DNA of 64,000 bases from contig DABG01000010.1 of assembly GCA_002103075.1 (NCBI GenBank), positions 1 through 64,000 of the forward strand. Reading direction: 5' to 3'. Source of the DNA: Candidatus Gastranaerophilales bacterium HUM_9 (lineage in GTDB: Bacteria; Cyanobacteriota; Vampirovibrionia; Gastranaerophilales; Gastranaerophilaceae). The position numbers and the translations under genes are program-made. The notes beneath the pieces were generated by a model. The model worked only from the letters and a program-made list of their open reading frames with translations. It did not search any database and had not been told where the DNA came from. Position 1 is the stretch's first letter. Each line of letters starts with the position of its first letter. Below, piece by piece: positions 9,913-17,967 of this stretch.

Positions 9913-10570
9913 CTAGCGAAGTACTCCTTAGTGGCTGTTTCAACATCAAACCCTCTCCACCGATAACATTTGCTTGTTGACCGTCAATATATAAATAAAC
10001 AGGTTTATTAGTGTTTTTATTTACCGTTTTGATAATTTGATACATTCTTGTATACAAACTGTCACCACCGCCACCAAATTCAAAATCAGATGACAAGTTT
10101 ATTATAACTTTTAAAGGTGTTTCTTTTACAGAAAGTAACTTTGTAGCCTTAGGAATTTCAGTATACAATCCTTTTCTAACATCAGCTCTAGCAGGCCCTG
10201 CTAACAACATTCTTACAGCATATTCAACATCTGACATATTCGCAGAAGTTTTTACTCTTGAAACAGCTACATATACATTACCGTTTCTTGTTGCCTTTGT
10301 AAAAAAAACTTCTACAAATTTTTGTTCAACAACTTGTGGCTCAGCTTGAGATTTTTGGTCTTCTATATTTGAATAATCTTCAACTACAGAACGCTCTGCC
10401 ACTTCAATATTTTTTTCTTTTTGAGGAATCTTAAACTTGCTCAAATCAATATTTTCAAAAGGATTAACATCTTTAAAAAACACTGTTTTTAAATAAACTA
10501 GAAGTATTATTAAAAGTACAATTATACCAATTATATTAGTATTATCTTGTTTTTTCTTTTTTCGTCCCAT
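9905..10570 (-). CDS. Membrane-anchored GerMN domain protein
   Basis: This 221-residue protein starts with a basic stretch (GRKKKKQ) and one membrane segment at about 14-32, giving a type II envelope protein. Residues ~88-205 fit the GerMN domain: VEVFFTKATRNGNVYVAVSR, a segment with MLLAGP (GP motif), then VIINLSSDFEF with a Gly-rich loop and a helix. GerMN domains are best known from spore germination and sporulation proteins but also occur in non-sporulating cyanobacteria, where they are thought to act at the cell wall. It is directly coupled to the DUF2993 gene upstream (shared base at 10570). Confidence 0.75.
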   Translation of the reverse strand: MGRKKKKQDNTNIIGIIVLLIILLVYLKTVFFKDVNPFENIDLSKFKIPQKEKNIEVAERSVVEDYSNIEDQKSQAEPQVVEQKFVEVFFTKATRNGNVYVAVSRVKTSANMSDVEYAVRMLLAGPARADVRKGLYTEIPKATKLLSVKETPLKVIINLSSDFEFGGGGDSLYTRMYQIIKTVNKNTNKPVYLYIDGQQANVIGGEGLMLKQPLRSTSLDD

Positions 10571-11391
10571 TATTTTTGAACCTTATTTAATGTTACTTTT
10601 CCGTTTATATACAATCTGCCATCATCGATTTTTATATTATGGATTTCTAATTGAGTAGTTGCATTATCAAAAACATACAAATTTATACTCGTTAATAAAT
10701 TATGACTATTCATATACTCTAAAACTTTGTCAGCCAAAGCTGAAGTTACCCCAGATGTATCAATATTATCAAAAATTATTTTACCATCAACAACCTTTAC
10801 ACCTGATGATACAGTCAACTTCATAGGTTTACAAAACGGAAGTCTTATCTTTGAATAAAAAGTTATTTTATCCTTTACTAAACGTGTTTTAACCTTGTCA
10901 ACACTTACTAAAGGTACACCTTCTGTAAACAACTTTAGCATTTTGTTTGAGGCTAAAGTTTTGTTCAAATCATCTTCTGTAATTGTCATCTCATAAGACA
11001 TTGGAATATCTGTCACAAACACAATAGGCTTTTTGTTGTATTTAATATAATTGAAATCAGAAAGAGTTTGCATCTTCAAAGTAGATATAAATAATTCATC
11101 ATCTACTGAGATATTTTCTCCATAGATTTTTGCACCTCTAAACTTACCTTTCTTTAAATCAACCCCACTAAAAGAATCGATTGAAACCTTATATTCGCCT
11201 TTTGCATTTTTGTTTAAAACTCTTTTTACAGCACTCTGTGCAATCTTTTTAGCAATAAAATTGTACCCTACAGCATTTGTTGTAACTCTGACAAATTTTG
11301 ATGCAGTGTCACATTCTGCTGAAAACACAGGGATACTAATAAAATTCACTAACAATAATAATACTAATAATTTCTTCATACTCATAACCAT
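10570..11391 (-). CDS. DUF2993 (LmeA-type) secreted lipid-binding protein
   Basis: This 273-residue protein has a cleavable signal peptide (MKKLLVLLLLVNFISIPVFSA, cut before ECD). The rest has the DUF2993 pattern: SVDSFSGVDLKKGKFRG-like strands, repeated beta-strand/turn segments and IPMSYEMTITEDDLNK. The family is common in cyanobacteria and actinobacteria; the mycobacterial member LmeA binds phospholipid in the envelope. No Shine-Dalgarno sequence precedes the ATG at 11391. Instead a TGCTAAAAT box sits seven bases upstream, suggesting a leaderless mRNA for the 11391-8442 operon. Confidence 0.7.
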   Translation of the reverse strand: MVMSMKKLLVLLLLVNFISIPVFSAECDTASKFVRVTTNAVGYNFIAKKIAQSAVKRVLNKNAKGEYKVSIDSFSGVDLKKGKFRGAKIYGENISVDDELFISTLKMQTLSDFNYIKYNKKPIVFVTDIPMSYEMTITEDDLNKTLASNKMLKLFTEGVPLVSVDKVKTRLVKDKITFYSKIRLPFCKPMKLTVSSGVKVVDGKIIFDNIDTSGVTSALADKVLEYMNSHNLLTSINLYVFDNATTQLEIHNIKIDDGRLYINGKVTLNKVQK

Positions 11392-11398
11392 ATAGTTT

Positions 11399-11407
11399 AT
11401 TTTAGCA
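11399..11407 (-). promoter_or_regulatory. Extended -10 box directly before the DUF2993 gene (leaderless start)
   Basis: TG-C-TAAAAT on the minus strand ends seven bases before the ATG at 11391. Transcription would begin at or next to the start codon. Confidence 0.5.
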
Positions 11408-11435
11408 TAATTTTATGATTAATGATAGAAGAAAT

Positions 11436-12596
11436 TTAAAACCCTGTTCTGATAGAATTCTTGCCAAATTTCTTCTGAATATTATCAAAGCACTTACTCA
11501 ATTTCAACTCTTTTTCATCAGGTTGAGTAAACAACGACAACTGCTCACCATCATTTAGAGATATTTTGTCAAGTACAACCCCAGTTGCTCTATAAACTAT
11601 TGATGGATTGTATAATTTTTCAAACATTTCATTTACAGCTTTTTGAACAGTTAACTCAAAATCCGTAGGTTTAATCAATATTTTCTTATCATAAAAAACA
11701 GAAAAATCTTTTGCTTTCAACATCAAACCCACAGAAAGACATTTTGCATTATAATACCTCAACCTTGAACACGCCGAATGAATATGTTTTGCTATCTCCA
11801 TTTTTATCACATTCATATTAGACGAAAACTCACCATCTCCGATTGTAGAAGTATCCTGAATAGACTTTGGTGGCTCTGATTTTCTGCTTACAAGAGAAAC
11901 AACCTCTCCTAATAATTCATGTTTTAATTCTAAACCTCTAGCTCCTAATTTTAATTTCACCCACGCATCAGTTTTTTTAACAAACTCACCAGCTGTAAAA
12001 ATTCCTGAACGTCTTAAAATAAGATTATTAGCAGAACCTATTCCTGATATTTCTTCAACACTAGTATCATCTAATACCGATAAAATCTTTCTTGTTCCTA
12101 CAACAAATATTCCACCTGTTTTTTTAGCTTTATCACTTGCTAATTTTGCTAAGGTTTTCGATAAACTTACCCCGATAGATACAGGAATATCAGTCTTTTC
12201 AAGAATTGTTTGTCTTATCATTTTTACAATATCATAATAGTTTTTCTTGAATAATAATTTTGTACCAGTCAAATCAATAAAAGCTTCGTCAACAGACATA
12301 ATTTGTACATCAGGTGAAAAATTCGTCAAACAATCCATAACTTTTTTTGAATATTCTTTATATTTATCATGATTTGCTATTATATAATTTACATTAGGAA
12401 ACTCTTTTTTTGCCATAAAAAGTGGCATGCCCATTTTTACACCAACAATTTTAGCTTCTTTTGAACGAGAAAGCACACACCCATTTCCACCTGATACAAC
12501 ACAGGTAGGTGTATTTTTATATTTTGGCATATCTGCTTGTTCACACGATACAAAAAATGAATCGCAATCAACAAGTGCTATGATTCTTTTCTTCAT
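11436..12596 (-). CDS. Y-family translesion DNA polymerase (DinB/UmuC type)
   Basis: The protein has about 386 residues. The palm carries the first catalytic Asp in ALVDCDSFFVSCEQ and the SVDEAF-D acidic pair near residues 103-110. GNGCVLSRSKEAK and MGMPLFMAKKEF form the finger region typical of the UmuC/DinB superfamily. A helix-hairpin-helix-like segment (EEISGIGSANN) and a little-finger domain follow. The C-terminus (GEQLSLF) resembles a beta-clamp binding peptide. I prefer the ATG at 12596 over 12602, because a TATAAT box ends six bases before 12596 and there is no ribosome site. No LexA box was recognised. The branch (Pol IV or Pol V) is not certain. Confidence 0.85.
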   Translation of the reverse strand: MKKRIIALVDCDSFFVSCEQADMPKYKNTPTCVVSGGNGCVLSRSKEAKIVGVKMGMPLFMAKKEFPNVNYIIANHDKYKEYSKKVMDCLTNFSPDVQIMSVDEAFIDLTGTKLLFKKNYYDIVKMIRQTILEKTDIPVSIGVSLSKTLAKLASDKAKKTGGIFVVGTRKILSVLDDTSVEEISGIGSANNLILRRSGIFTAGEFVKKTDAWVKLKLGARGLELKHELLGEVVSLVSRKSEPPKSIQDTSTIGDGEFSSNMNVIKMEIAKHIHSACSRLRYYNAKCLSVGLMLKAKDFSVFYDKKILIKPTDFELTVQKAVNEMFEKLYNPSIVYRATGVVLDKISLNDGEQLSLFTQPDEKELKLSKCFDNIQKKFGKNSIRTGF

Positions 12597-12602
12597 ACTC
12601 AT

Positions 12603-12608
12603 ATTATA
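12603..12608 (-). promoter_or_regulatory. -10 box directly before the Y-family polymerase gene (leaderless start)
   Basis: TATAAT on the minus strand ends six bases before the ATG at 12596. A possible -35 (TTGTTT) lies 16 bases upstream of it, inside the neighbouring terminator. Confidence 0.5.
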
Positions 12609-12619
12609 TTCTATTAAAC

Positions 12620-12657
12620 CTAAAAAACAAAAGCCCTAATTAAAATTAGAGCTTTTG
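12620..12657 (-). terminator. Rho-independent terminator of the HEAT-repeat gene
   Basis: The 28-base hairpin (AAAAGCTCTAATT paired with AATTAGGGCTTTT, one G-U pair) is followed on the minus strand by a T-rich tract. It lies about 45 bases after the stop of the HEAT gene. Confidence 0.75.
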
Positions 12658-12700
12658 ATGTTATCTGTAATCTATAATTGAAAACTAATTTAGTATATTA

Positions 12701-13555
12701 CTATACTGTAGCTGCTTTCTTTTGAATAGAAGCTCCTGGAATAGATTGCCAGTTAGCAGCCATAATTTTCTTGAATGATTTAAGAGCTGTATCTTCTAAT
12801 TCACCAAGTTCTTCAGCATTCATAATCAATTCACGTAATGGAAGTAATGCTCTTTGGTCACGAAGAACACCTAATGCAGCTGCTGCACCAGCTCTAACCA
12901 ATTCATTTTCTTTTTCGTTTTTCATAACTTCAATCAAAGCAGGAACAGCTTTTACGTCATTCAACTTGCCTAATGAAGTTACTGCGTAAATTCTAACATT
13001 AACCCATTCGTCATATAACATTTTAATAACGTGGTCAACAGCTTTTTTGTTACCAATTTCACCTAATGCTCTTGTAGCATCACAACGAACATTAACTTTT
13101 TCATGAGTTAAAGAAGCAATCAAAGCATCTGTAGTAACGTCACCAATTTCGATTAAAGCATCTGTCGCAGTAATACAAACTTGTGGGTTTTCATCATTTA
13201 ATGCTTCTACAAGAGGTTCTACAACAATTTTACCGCCTAAACGACCTAATGCACGAGCTGCACGAACTCTTACGTCAACATTTCTGTCTTCACGCAAAGA
13301 TTCAATTAAATATTCAGTAGCCTTAGAATCACCTAATTCACCTAATGCTCTTGCTGCGTATAAACGAACTGAACCATTCTTGTCATTTCTTAATACATCA
13401 ATCAAAGGTTCAACAGCTTTTGAATCGCCCATTTCACCTAAAACTCTTGCTGCATTATATCTAACTTTTTCAGAACTACTTGTTGTTAAATCTACTAATA
13501 ATTCTTCAAAAGATTTTTTAACTTGTTTTTTCTTACCAATTACAGATATTGTCAT
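12701..13555 (-). CDS. HEAT-repeat (PBS-lyase type) scaffold protein
   Basis: This 284-residue protein is made of about seven HEAT repeats of ~31 residues. The units read like VRYNAARVLGEMGDSKAVEPLI, with a conserved R-x-A-A-x-A-L-G-[E/K]-[L/I]-G-D core. The PBS-lyase HEAT family includes cyanobacterial phycobilin lyases, but nothing here points to pigment attachment and such repeats mostly mediate protein contacts. A GGAGGT ribosome site lies eight bases before the ATG. It is a single gene with its own terminator. The partner is unknown. Confidence 0.85.
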   Translation of the reverse strand: MTISVIGKKKQVKKSFEELLVDLTTSSSEKVRYNAARVLGEMGDSKAVEPLIDVLRNDKNGSVRLYAARALGELGDSKATEYLIESLREDRNVDVRVRAARALGRLGGKIVVEPLVEALNDENPQVCITATDALIEIGDVTTDALIASLTHEKVNVRCDATRALGEIGNKKAVDHVIKMLYDEWVNVRIYAVTSLGKLNDVKAVPALIEVMKNEKENELVRAGAAAALGVLRDQRALLPLRELIMNAEELGELEDTALKSFKKIMAANWQSIPGASIQKKAATV

Positions 13556-13865
13556 TTAGATAACCTCCGACATATAACATTCTACATTCTATACACTACT
13601 ATATAAAGTTTATTTGATTGAATAAATTGCTAATTTTTTGTTGATTATGTACTTTTGTAAATTTCAATTTCATATAGTAATGTTTTTCCGTTTCTTTAAG
13701 GGTACAAATTACACTTATTAATCGTACTAGTAATATATCATATTTTTAAAATTTTCGCCTTAGTCTTATAAAATTTTTTTTGATTATCTTAATATTTGTT
13801 AAAATATAATGCTAAGAATAAGTCTAGGCTTGATTTTTTACATTTACCTATATTATGATTTAGTA
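13556..13865. other. Intergenic region between HEAT-repeat and sensor kinase genes
   Basis: This is about 310 bases of very AT-rich sequence. On the minus strand it holds the ribosome site (GGAGGT, ~13565) and a TATAGT-like -10 near 13603 for the HEAT gene. I see no ORF or convincing RNA element in the rest. Confidence 0.4.
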
Positions 13866-15512
13866 CTAACTAGGGATAGTAATAATAAATGTACTACCCT
13901 CATTTTTCTTACTCCTAACTTCTATTTTTCCTTTATGCTTATCAATAATTTTTGATGAAATAGCAAGTCCTAAACCTGTTCCAACCCCTACACCTTTTGT
14001 CGTATAACCTGCCAAAAAGATTTTATCAGTATCCTCTATTCCAACTCCAGTATCACTTATTGATATCACTAATTTTTCATCTTTATATTCGGTTTTAATA
14101 GTTATAGTACCGTCACCCTCAATAGCCTGACATGCATTAACCAATATATTCATGAATACCTGATTAAGCATGTTTGGATAACACTTAATCTGAGGGATTT
14201 CACCATACTCCCTATTTACTGTAATTCTATACTTTGTTTCATGCCTGATTAAATCAAGGGTCAAATCTAATTCCTTATTAATATCAGCAAGTTGAAGTTC
14301 TGCTTCATCAAGTCTTACAAACTTTTTCAAAGATATGACGATTTGGTTTATTCTTTGAATAGCCTCTTTATCTGTCGAATTAATATTTTTAAATAATTCT
14401 AACAAATTATCATTATCAATCTTTTCAATCAACCTAGAAAAAATCTCATTATTAGATTTTATTGCTGCCACAGGGGTATTAATCTCATGTGCAACACCTG
14501 CAATTAATTGACCCAAAGATGCCATTTTTTCAGAATTTATCAACTGTAACTGTGTATCCTTCAATTCCTGCAAGGTTACTTTTAATTCCTTAACCGTTTC
14601 CAAATTCTTTTTATACAAATTCGCATGAACAATCGCAGTTCCAAGTTGAGAAGAAATATTCTCTAAGATATCAATTTCCTCATTAATTTCACGTCTTTGT
14701 CTTGATACCAATACAACAACCCCTAATAAATCATTCATATGATTAATCGGAACAACAATTCTCTGAATTGATTCTTTATAAGGCTTAGCAGACATATATT
14801 CTTTTATACATCTGGTATGCGAGATTTTCTTATTCGCAACATCTTTCATAACCAGATTATCAAACATAATCGCAATACCAATATCTTCTTCATCAAGAGT
14901 TTGCACAATTTTAAATGTGTTATGAGAAAACTCAGCATAATAAGCTCTAAATGCGTTAAAAATAACAGAAAGTTCTTTTAATGTAGGGAGAATTATTGAC
15001 TCTAAATCAATAGATTCTCGCATAATATTTGATATCTTATTTATCAAAGCCATTTTAAGTGCCTGAGATTGAGCCTGCTGTTTAATAGATTCCAAGCTCT
15101 TTATATCCTCATCAAGCAACTGACATTTTTGGTCGACAAACTCTTTTTCTATTTTTAATTTTTCATATTTTTCGTTAGTTGTTACATCTGTAAAAAATAC
15201 AATCGTATAGCCTTTTCTTTTTAAAGCATTTATATCATAAAAAGAATATTCGTTATTTTTGTTCTGATAACTAACGTGCGTTACAAAATCTTCTTTTGAG
15301 CGAATAGCTTGAATTAGTGGCAAATGAAGCTCCCAATCATCGGAATTTAATAAATAAATCTCACTATTAAGTTTATGTGAAAACTTCTTCAAAGTAGTAA
15401 AATCCGGAAATGCTCTTTTGAAAGCATTATTCCTATACTTAACATCTCGTTGAGAGTTATTAATTACTAAAACAGGACTATTAAATTGGTTAAAAAACTC
15501 AAATTTCTTCAT
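13866..15512 (-). CDS. Sensor histidine kinase (PAS-like, GAF-like, HisKA, HATPase)
   Basis: The 548 residues show, in order, a PAS-like domain (~1-115), a coiled coil (~118-160), a GAF-like domain (~165-315), a second coiled coil and a kinase core. The H-box is GVAHEINTP near residue 345, the N-box MNILVNACQAI near 455, G1 SDTGVGI near 490 and G2 GVGTGLGLAIS near 512. No membrane segment is seen, so it is a soluble sensor of the NtrB/cyanobacterial type. No response regulator gene is next to it. A TATAAT box ends six bases before the ATG and no Shine-Dalgarno site is present, so the transcript is probably leaderless. Confidence 0.9.
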   Translation of the reverse strand: MKKFEFFNQFNSPVLVINNSQRDVKYRNNAFKRAFPDFTTLKKFSHKLNSEIYLLNSDDWELHLPLIQAIRSKEDFVTHVSYQNKNNEYSFYDINALKRKGYTIVFFTDVTTNEKYEKLKIEKEFVDQKCQLLDEDIKSLESIKQQAQSQALKMALINKISNIMRESIDLESIILPTLKELSVIFNAFRAYYAEFSHNTFKIVQTLDEEDIGIAIMFDNLVMKDVANKKISHTRCIKEYMSAKPYKESIQRIVVPINHMNDLLGVVVLVSRQRREINEEIDILENISSQLGTAIVHANLYKKNLETVKELKVTLQELKDTQLQLINSEKMASLGQLIAGVAHEINTPVAAIKSNNEIFSRLIEKIDNDNLLELFKNINSTDKEAIQRINQIVISLKKFVRLDEAELQLADINKELDLTLDLIRHETKYRITVNREYGEIPQIKCYPNMLNQVFMNILVNACQAIEGDGTITIKTEYKDEKLVISISDTGVGIEDTDKIFLAGYTTKGVGVGTGLGLAISSKIIDKHKGKIEVRSKKNEGSTFIITIPS

Positions 15513-15518
15513 ACAACA

Positions 15519-15524
15519 ATTATA
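15519..15524 (-). promoter_or_regulatory. -10 box directly before the sensor kinase gene (leaderless start)
   Basis: TATAAT on the minus strand is separated by six bases from the ATG at 15512. A GTGACT hexamer 17 bases upstream may serve as -35. Confidence 0.5.
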
Positions 15525-15564
15525 AATTAGTAAGCACCAAAAGTCACCTTAATATATTAAAGGC

Positions 15565-15719
15565 TTTACAAAAAAATACTATTCAGTTATCATAAAGTTA
15601 TGAAATTAAATTTACGACGCAGACAATTTAGGATTTAAGGCTTGTTTTATAGTTAAAACATCTTAATTTGTATGTGACGAAAAGCAAGACCTTAAAGACT
15701 AGGGTCTTATTTTTTTGTT
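15565..15719 (+). ncRNA. Candidate small RNA or attenuator leader upstream of the 459-residue protein gene
   Basis: A good promoter (TTTACA 15565-15570, 17 bases, TATCAT 15588-15593) is followed ~90 bases later by a hairpin (AAGACC 15686-15691 with GGTCTT 15703-15708) and a run of seven Ts. An alternative pairing exists: AAGGCTTG (15637-15644) with CAAG-A-CCTT (15685-15693). It uses the left arm of the terminator, as in an antiterminator. A 12-codon reading frame starts at 15600 (MKLNLRRRQFRI). It may be a transcription attenuator or a free ~115-base RNA. No riboswitch class was recognised. Confidence 0.45.
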
Positions 15720-15914
15720 AAATTTCGTAAAAAAACAATTTTAGATGGCAATTTTTAAGATTGTAGAACGTTAAAAATAAAGGAAGGTTAGAATATTGAT
15801 GATTTTTAATATAAACATTCGACGACGTAATACTATCAAGGCGAACGCTCCAATCGTCTACTTGATGAATTTAGTTTGGGGCTTGTAATACACAGGTAGT
15901 ATAAGGCAAAAAGA
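15720..15914. other. Long 5' leader region of the 459-residue protein gene
   Basis: About 195 bases lie between the candidate terminator and the ATG at 15915. A hairpin is possible from ATCAAG (15835-15840) with CTTGAT (15861-15866). AAGG at 15903-15906 lies ahead of the start codon. No ORF was recognised on the plus strand. Confidence 0.35.
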
Positions 15915-17294
15915 ATGGCAATAGTAGGTAAAATATTTTCAACACTAGGGAATTCCCAATCATTAGTACCATTAGCAATAAAAGACTGTGCAAATGGTGC
16001 TGGTGCAACAGCAGCTTCAGCTATAACAAGCAAAGATGAAGCAAAAGATAGATTTATGGACGAGTTCGGTTCAGAGGCAATATGGCTTGGTGGCATACCT
16101 CTTTTTAAAACATTAACCGACAAAACTTTATTCAAAGCATTAAAATTCGATTCTAAGTATGATGTTAGAAACCTTGCAAACAAAGACATCTACAAAAAAA
16201 CGCTTGAATACGCTCCTACAAAAGAAATTAAACAAAATATAGAAAGAATCGGCAATAATACTAAAACCTTCAAAAATTTAAACATCGCAAAGTTTATTGT
16301 ATCTACTTCACTTGCTCTCGGGTCTTATAATCTTCTAACCAACCTTAAACAAAAGTACACTGAGAACAGAATTAGAACAAAACTTCTAAAAGAAAGAGAG
16401 AAACAAAGCAAGCTAAAAATGGCTACAAACGAAAATCTTGTGGCAAACGAAGACAAAAACTTTGAAAATCTTGCTAAAATCAGAAACCATGAAAATGACA
16501 AAAAAGGTGACGACAAAACAAGTTTCAAAGGGCTTCAAAGTTTCATGCTTGACCCAGTTAAAAACATGTTTGTAATGGACGCAGGTATCACTTCTCAAAG
16601 AATTTTGAAATCAAGATCTCCACAAGAATGTATTGGATATGCAATCAAAGAATCAGGGTTCTTATTCTTTATGTATGTTTTAGGTGAAAAAGTACAACAA
16701 CATTTTGAAAATGTTGCAGATAAAAAACACAACAAATCAATCGCACTTGATGCAAAAGTTCTTGAAAACGACAACTTCAAAGAATCGTTCAAAAACGGAA
16801 CAATTGTTGATGACCTTAAAAACTTTGCAGATGCAGATAAAGGTGATGGTTCGTTGTACGACTTTATCAAATCAGAAACAGATAAAGGTATTACTAAAGA
16901 ACACAAAAACGGTGTAATTGATGTAGCAACACAATCTGACATTGTACAAACCTATAAAAAACCTAAAAAATGGTATCAAATATTCAAAAAAGCAGAAGAT
17001 ACACAAATGCTTGATACAAGAAAATACATTGACCTTAAGAAAGTAAGAGAAACTCATTCTAATATCAGCAAATTATATAACCAGTTTGAACAATCAGGAC
17101 AAACGATTGACGAGTTTTTCAATGGGGTAAGAAAACTAAAAAGAGGCTCTATTATTAAAAATATGGGCTCAACAATAATAGCACTTGGATTAGTACTACC
17201 ATCTATCATGCTTGCAGATAGACTTTGCAGAGGTAACAACAAAGAGTTTGCAGTAGAAAAAAGAATTAAAAACGAACTCAATGCTCAAGGGTAA
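15915..17294 (+). CDS. Lineage-type membrane-associated protein of unknown function
   Basis: This 459-residue protein is not recognised by function. It has hydrophobic stretches around residues 118-138 (FIVSTSLALGSYNLL), ~222-240 (a FLFFMYVLGEKV segment) and ~430-448 (TIIALGLVLPSIMLADRL). Long lysine-rich, charged segments lie between them. The architecture and the residues after the start (SLVPLAIKDCANG) remind me of conserved hypothetical proteins in Gastranaerophilales genomes, but this is from memory. It may be a membrane-remodelling or envelope protein. The gene is isolated on the plus strand and may be controlled by the leader RNA upstream. Confidence 0.55.
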   Translation: MAIVGKIFSTLGNSQSLVPLAIKDCANGAGATAASAITSKDEAKDRFMDEFGSEAIWLGGIPLFKTLTDKTLFKALKFDSKYDVRNLANKDIYKKTLEYAPTKEIKQNIERIGNNTKTFKNLNIAKFIVSTSLALGSYNLLTNLKQKYTENRIRTKLLKEREKQSKLKMATNENLVANEDKNFENLAKIRNHENDKKGDDKTSFKGLQSFMLDPVKNMFVMDAGITSQRILKSRSPQECIGYAIKESGFLFFMYVLGEKVQQHFENVADKKHNKSIALDAKVLENDNFKESFKNGTIVDDLKNFADADKGDGSLYDFIKSETDKGITKEHKNGVIDVATQSDIVQTYKKPKKWYQIFKKAEDTQMLDTRKYIDLKKVRETHSNISKLYNQFEQSGQTIDEFFNGVRKLKRGSIIKNMGSTIIALGLVLPSIMLADRLCRGNNKEFAVEKRIKNELNAQG

Positions 17295-17354
17295 TAGAGT
17301 AAATTTAAAGCGAGCTATACTTTAATTATAAACTCCTGCTATAGACAACTGCCC

Positions 17355-17394
17355 TTGATTTTTTATTAAAAATGTATTATATTGTCAGTACAAT
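17355..17394 (+). promoter_or_regulatory. Promoter and operator of the RelB/YafQ toxin-antitoxin operon
   Basis: TTGATT (17355-17360), a 17-base spacer and TATATT (17378-17383) form the promoter. An inverted repeat ATTGT-CAGT-ACAAT (17381-17394) overlaps the -10 box, as expected for autoregulation by the antitoxin. Confidence 0.6.
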
Positions 17395-17416
17395 GTATTA
17401 CAAAAGAGGTACAAAA

Positions 17417-17686
17417 ATGAGTCAAACAAATATAAGTGTAAGAATAGATAACAATTTAAAAAAACAATTTGATAATCTTTGTGACGAATTAGGTTTAACA
17501 ATGTCGACTCTTATAACAGTATTCATTAAAAAAACTGTTAGAGAACAAGGTGTTCCTTTTGCGATTTCATTAAACGATTATAACCACGATACCCAAAGGG
17601 TTATCGAAGATACAGAAAAAGGTATTGGTCTATCAAAAGTTTATGATAATGTAGATGACGTTATGAATGACTTATTAAAGGACTAA
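17417..17686 (+). CDS. RelB/DinJ-family antitoxin
   Basis: The protein has 89 residues from the ATG at 17417, which is preceded by AAGAGG. An upstream in-frame ATG at 17372 would lie inside the promoter and is rejected. The N-terminus (NISVRIDNNLKKQFDNLCDE, then LGLTMSTLITVFIK) is the ribbon-helix-helix of RelB/DinJ antitoxins. The C-terminal part is the toxin-wrapping tail. It represses its own operon and neutralises the toxin encoded three bases downstream. Confidence 0.9.
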   Translation: MSQTNISVRIDNNLKKQFDNLCDELGLTMSTLITVFIKKTVREQGVPFAISLNDYNHDTQRVIEDTEKGIGLSKVYDNVDDVMNDLLKD

Positions 17687-17689
17687 TAA

Positions 17690-17965
17690 ATGTATAAAAT
17701 TGTTTACACAAATGTAATGCGTAAAAGTACAAAACTAATGCAAAAACGAGGTAAAGACATGTCTAAACTTCGTGATATCATTGAAATGCTTGCAACTGGC
17801 GCTGAATTACCACAAAAATATCTTGACCACTCATTAAAAGGAAACTACTGTGGGTATAGAGAATGTCACATTGAACCAGATTGGTTATTAGTCTATAAAA
17901 TAGATAAAGGAGCTTTATTACTGACCTTAACCAAAACTGGAACACATAGCGACCTTTTCATATAA
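17690..17965 (+). CDS. YafQ/RelE-family mRNA interferase toxin
   Basis: The 91 residues have the RelE fold length. The YafQ-like catalytic set is visible: LDHSLKGN (His near 46), ECHIEPDWLLVY (His, Asp and Trp) and LTKTGTHSDLF with the C-terminal His. The family cleaves mRNA on the ribosome. The gene starts four bases after the antitoxin stop and ends two bases before the convergent bioA stop. No sign of inactivation is seen. Confidence 0.9.
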   Translation: MYKIVYTNVMRKSTKLMQKRGKDMSKLRDIIEMLATGAELPQKYLDHSLKGNYCGYRECHIEPDWLLVYKIDKGALLLTLTKTGTHSDLFI

Positions 17966-17967
17966 CC

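Noticed and set aside
15600..15720. Known riboswitch (c-di-GMP, T-box or similar) in the leader region
   Set aside because: None of the conserved cores I know are present. Only a terminator/antiterminator pairing is supported.
15836..16189. Antisense frame across the start of the 459-residue protein gene
   Set aside because: No ribosome site, composition fits a shadow of the plus-strand gene.
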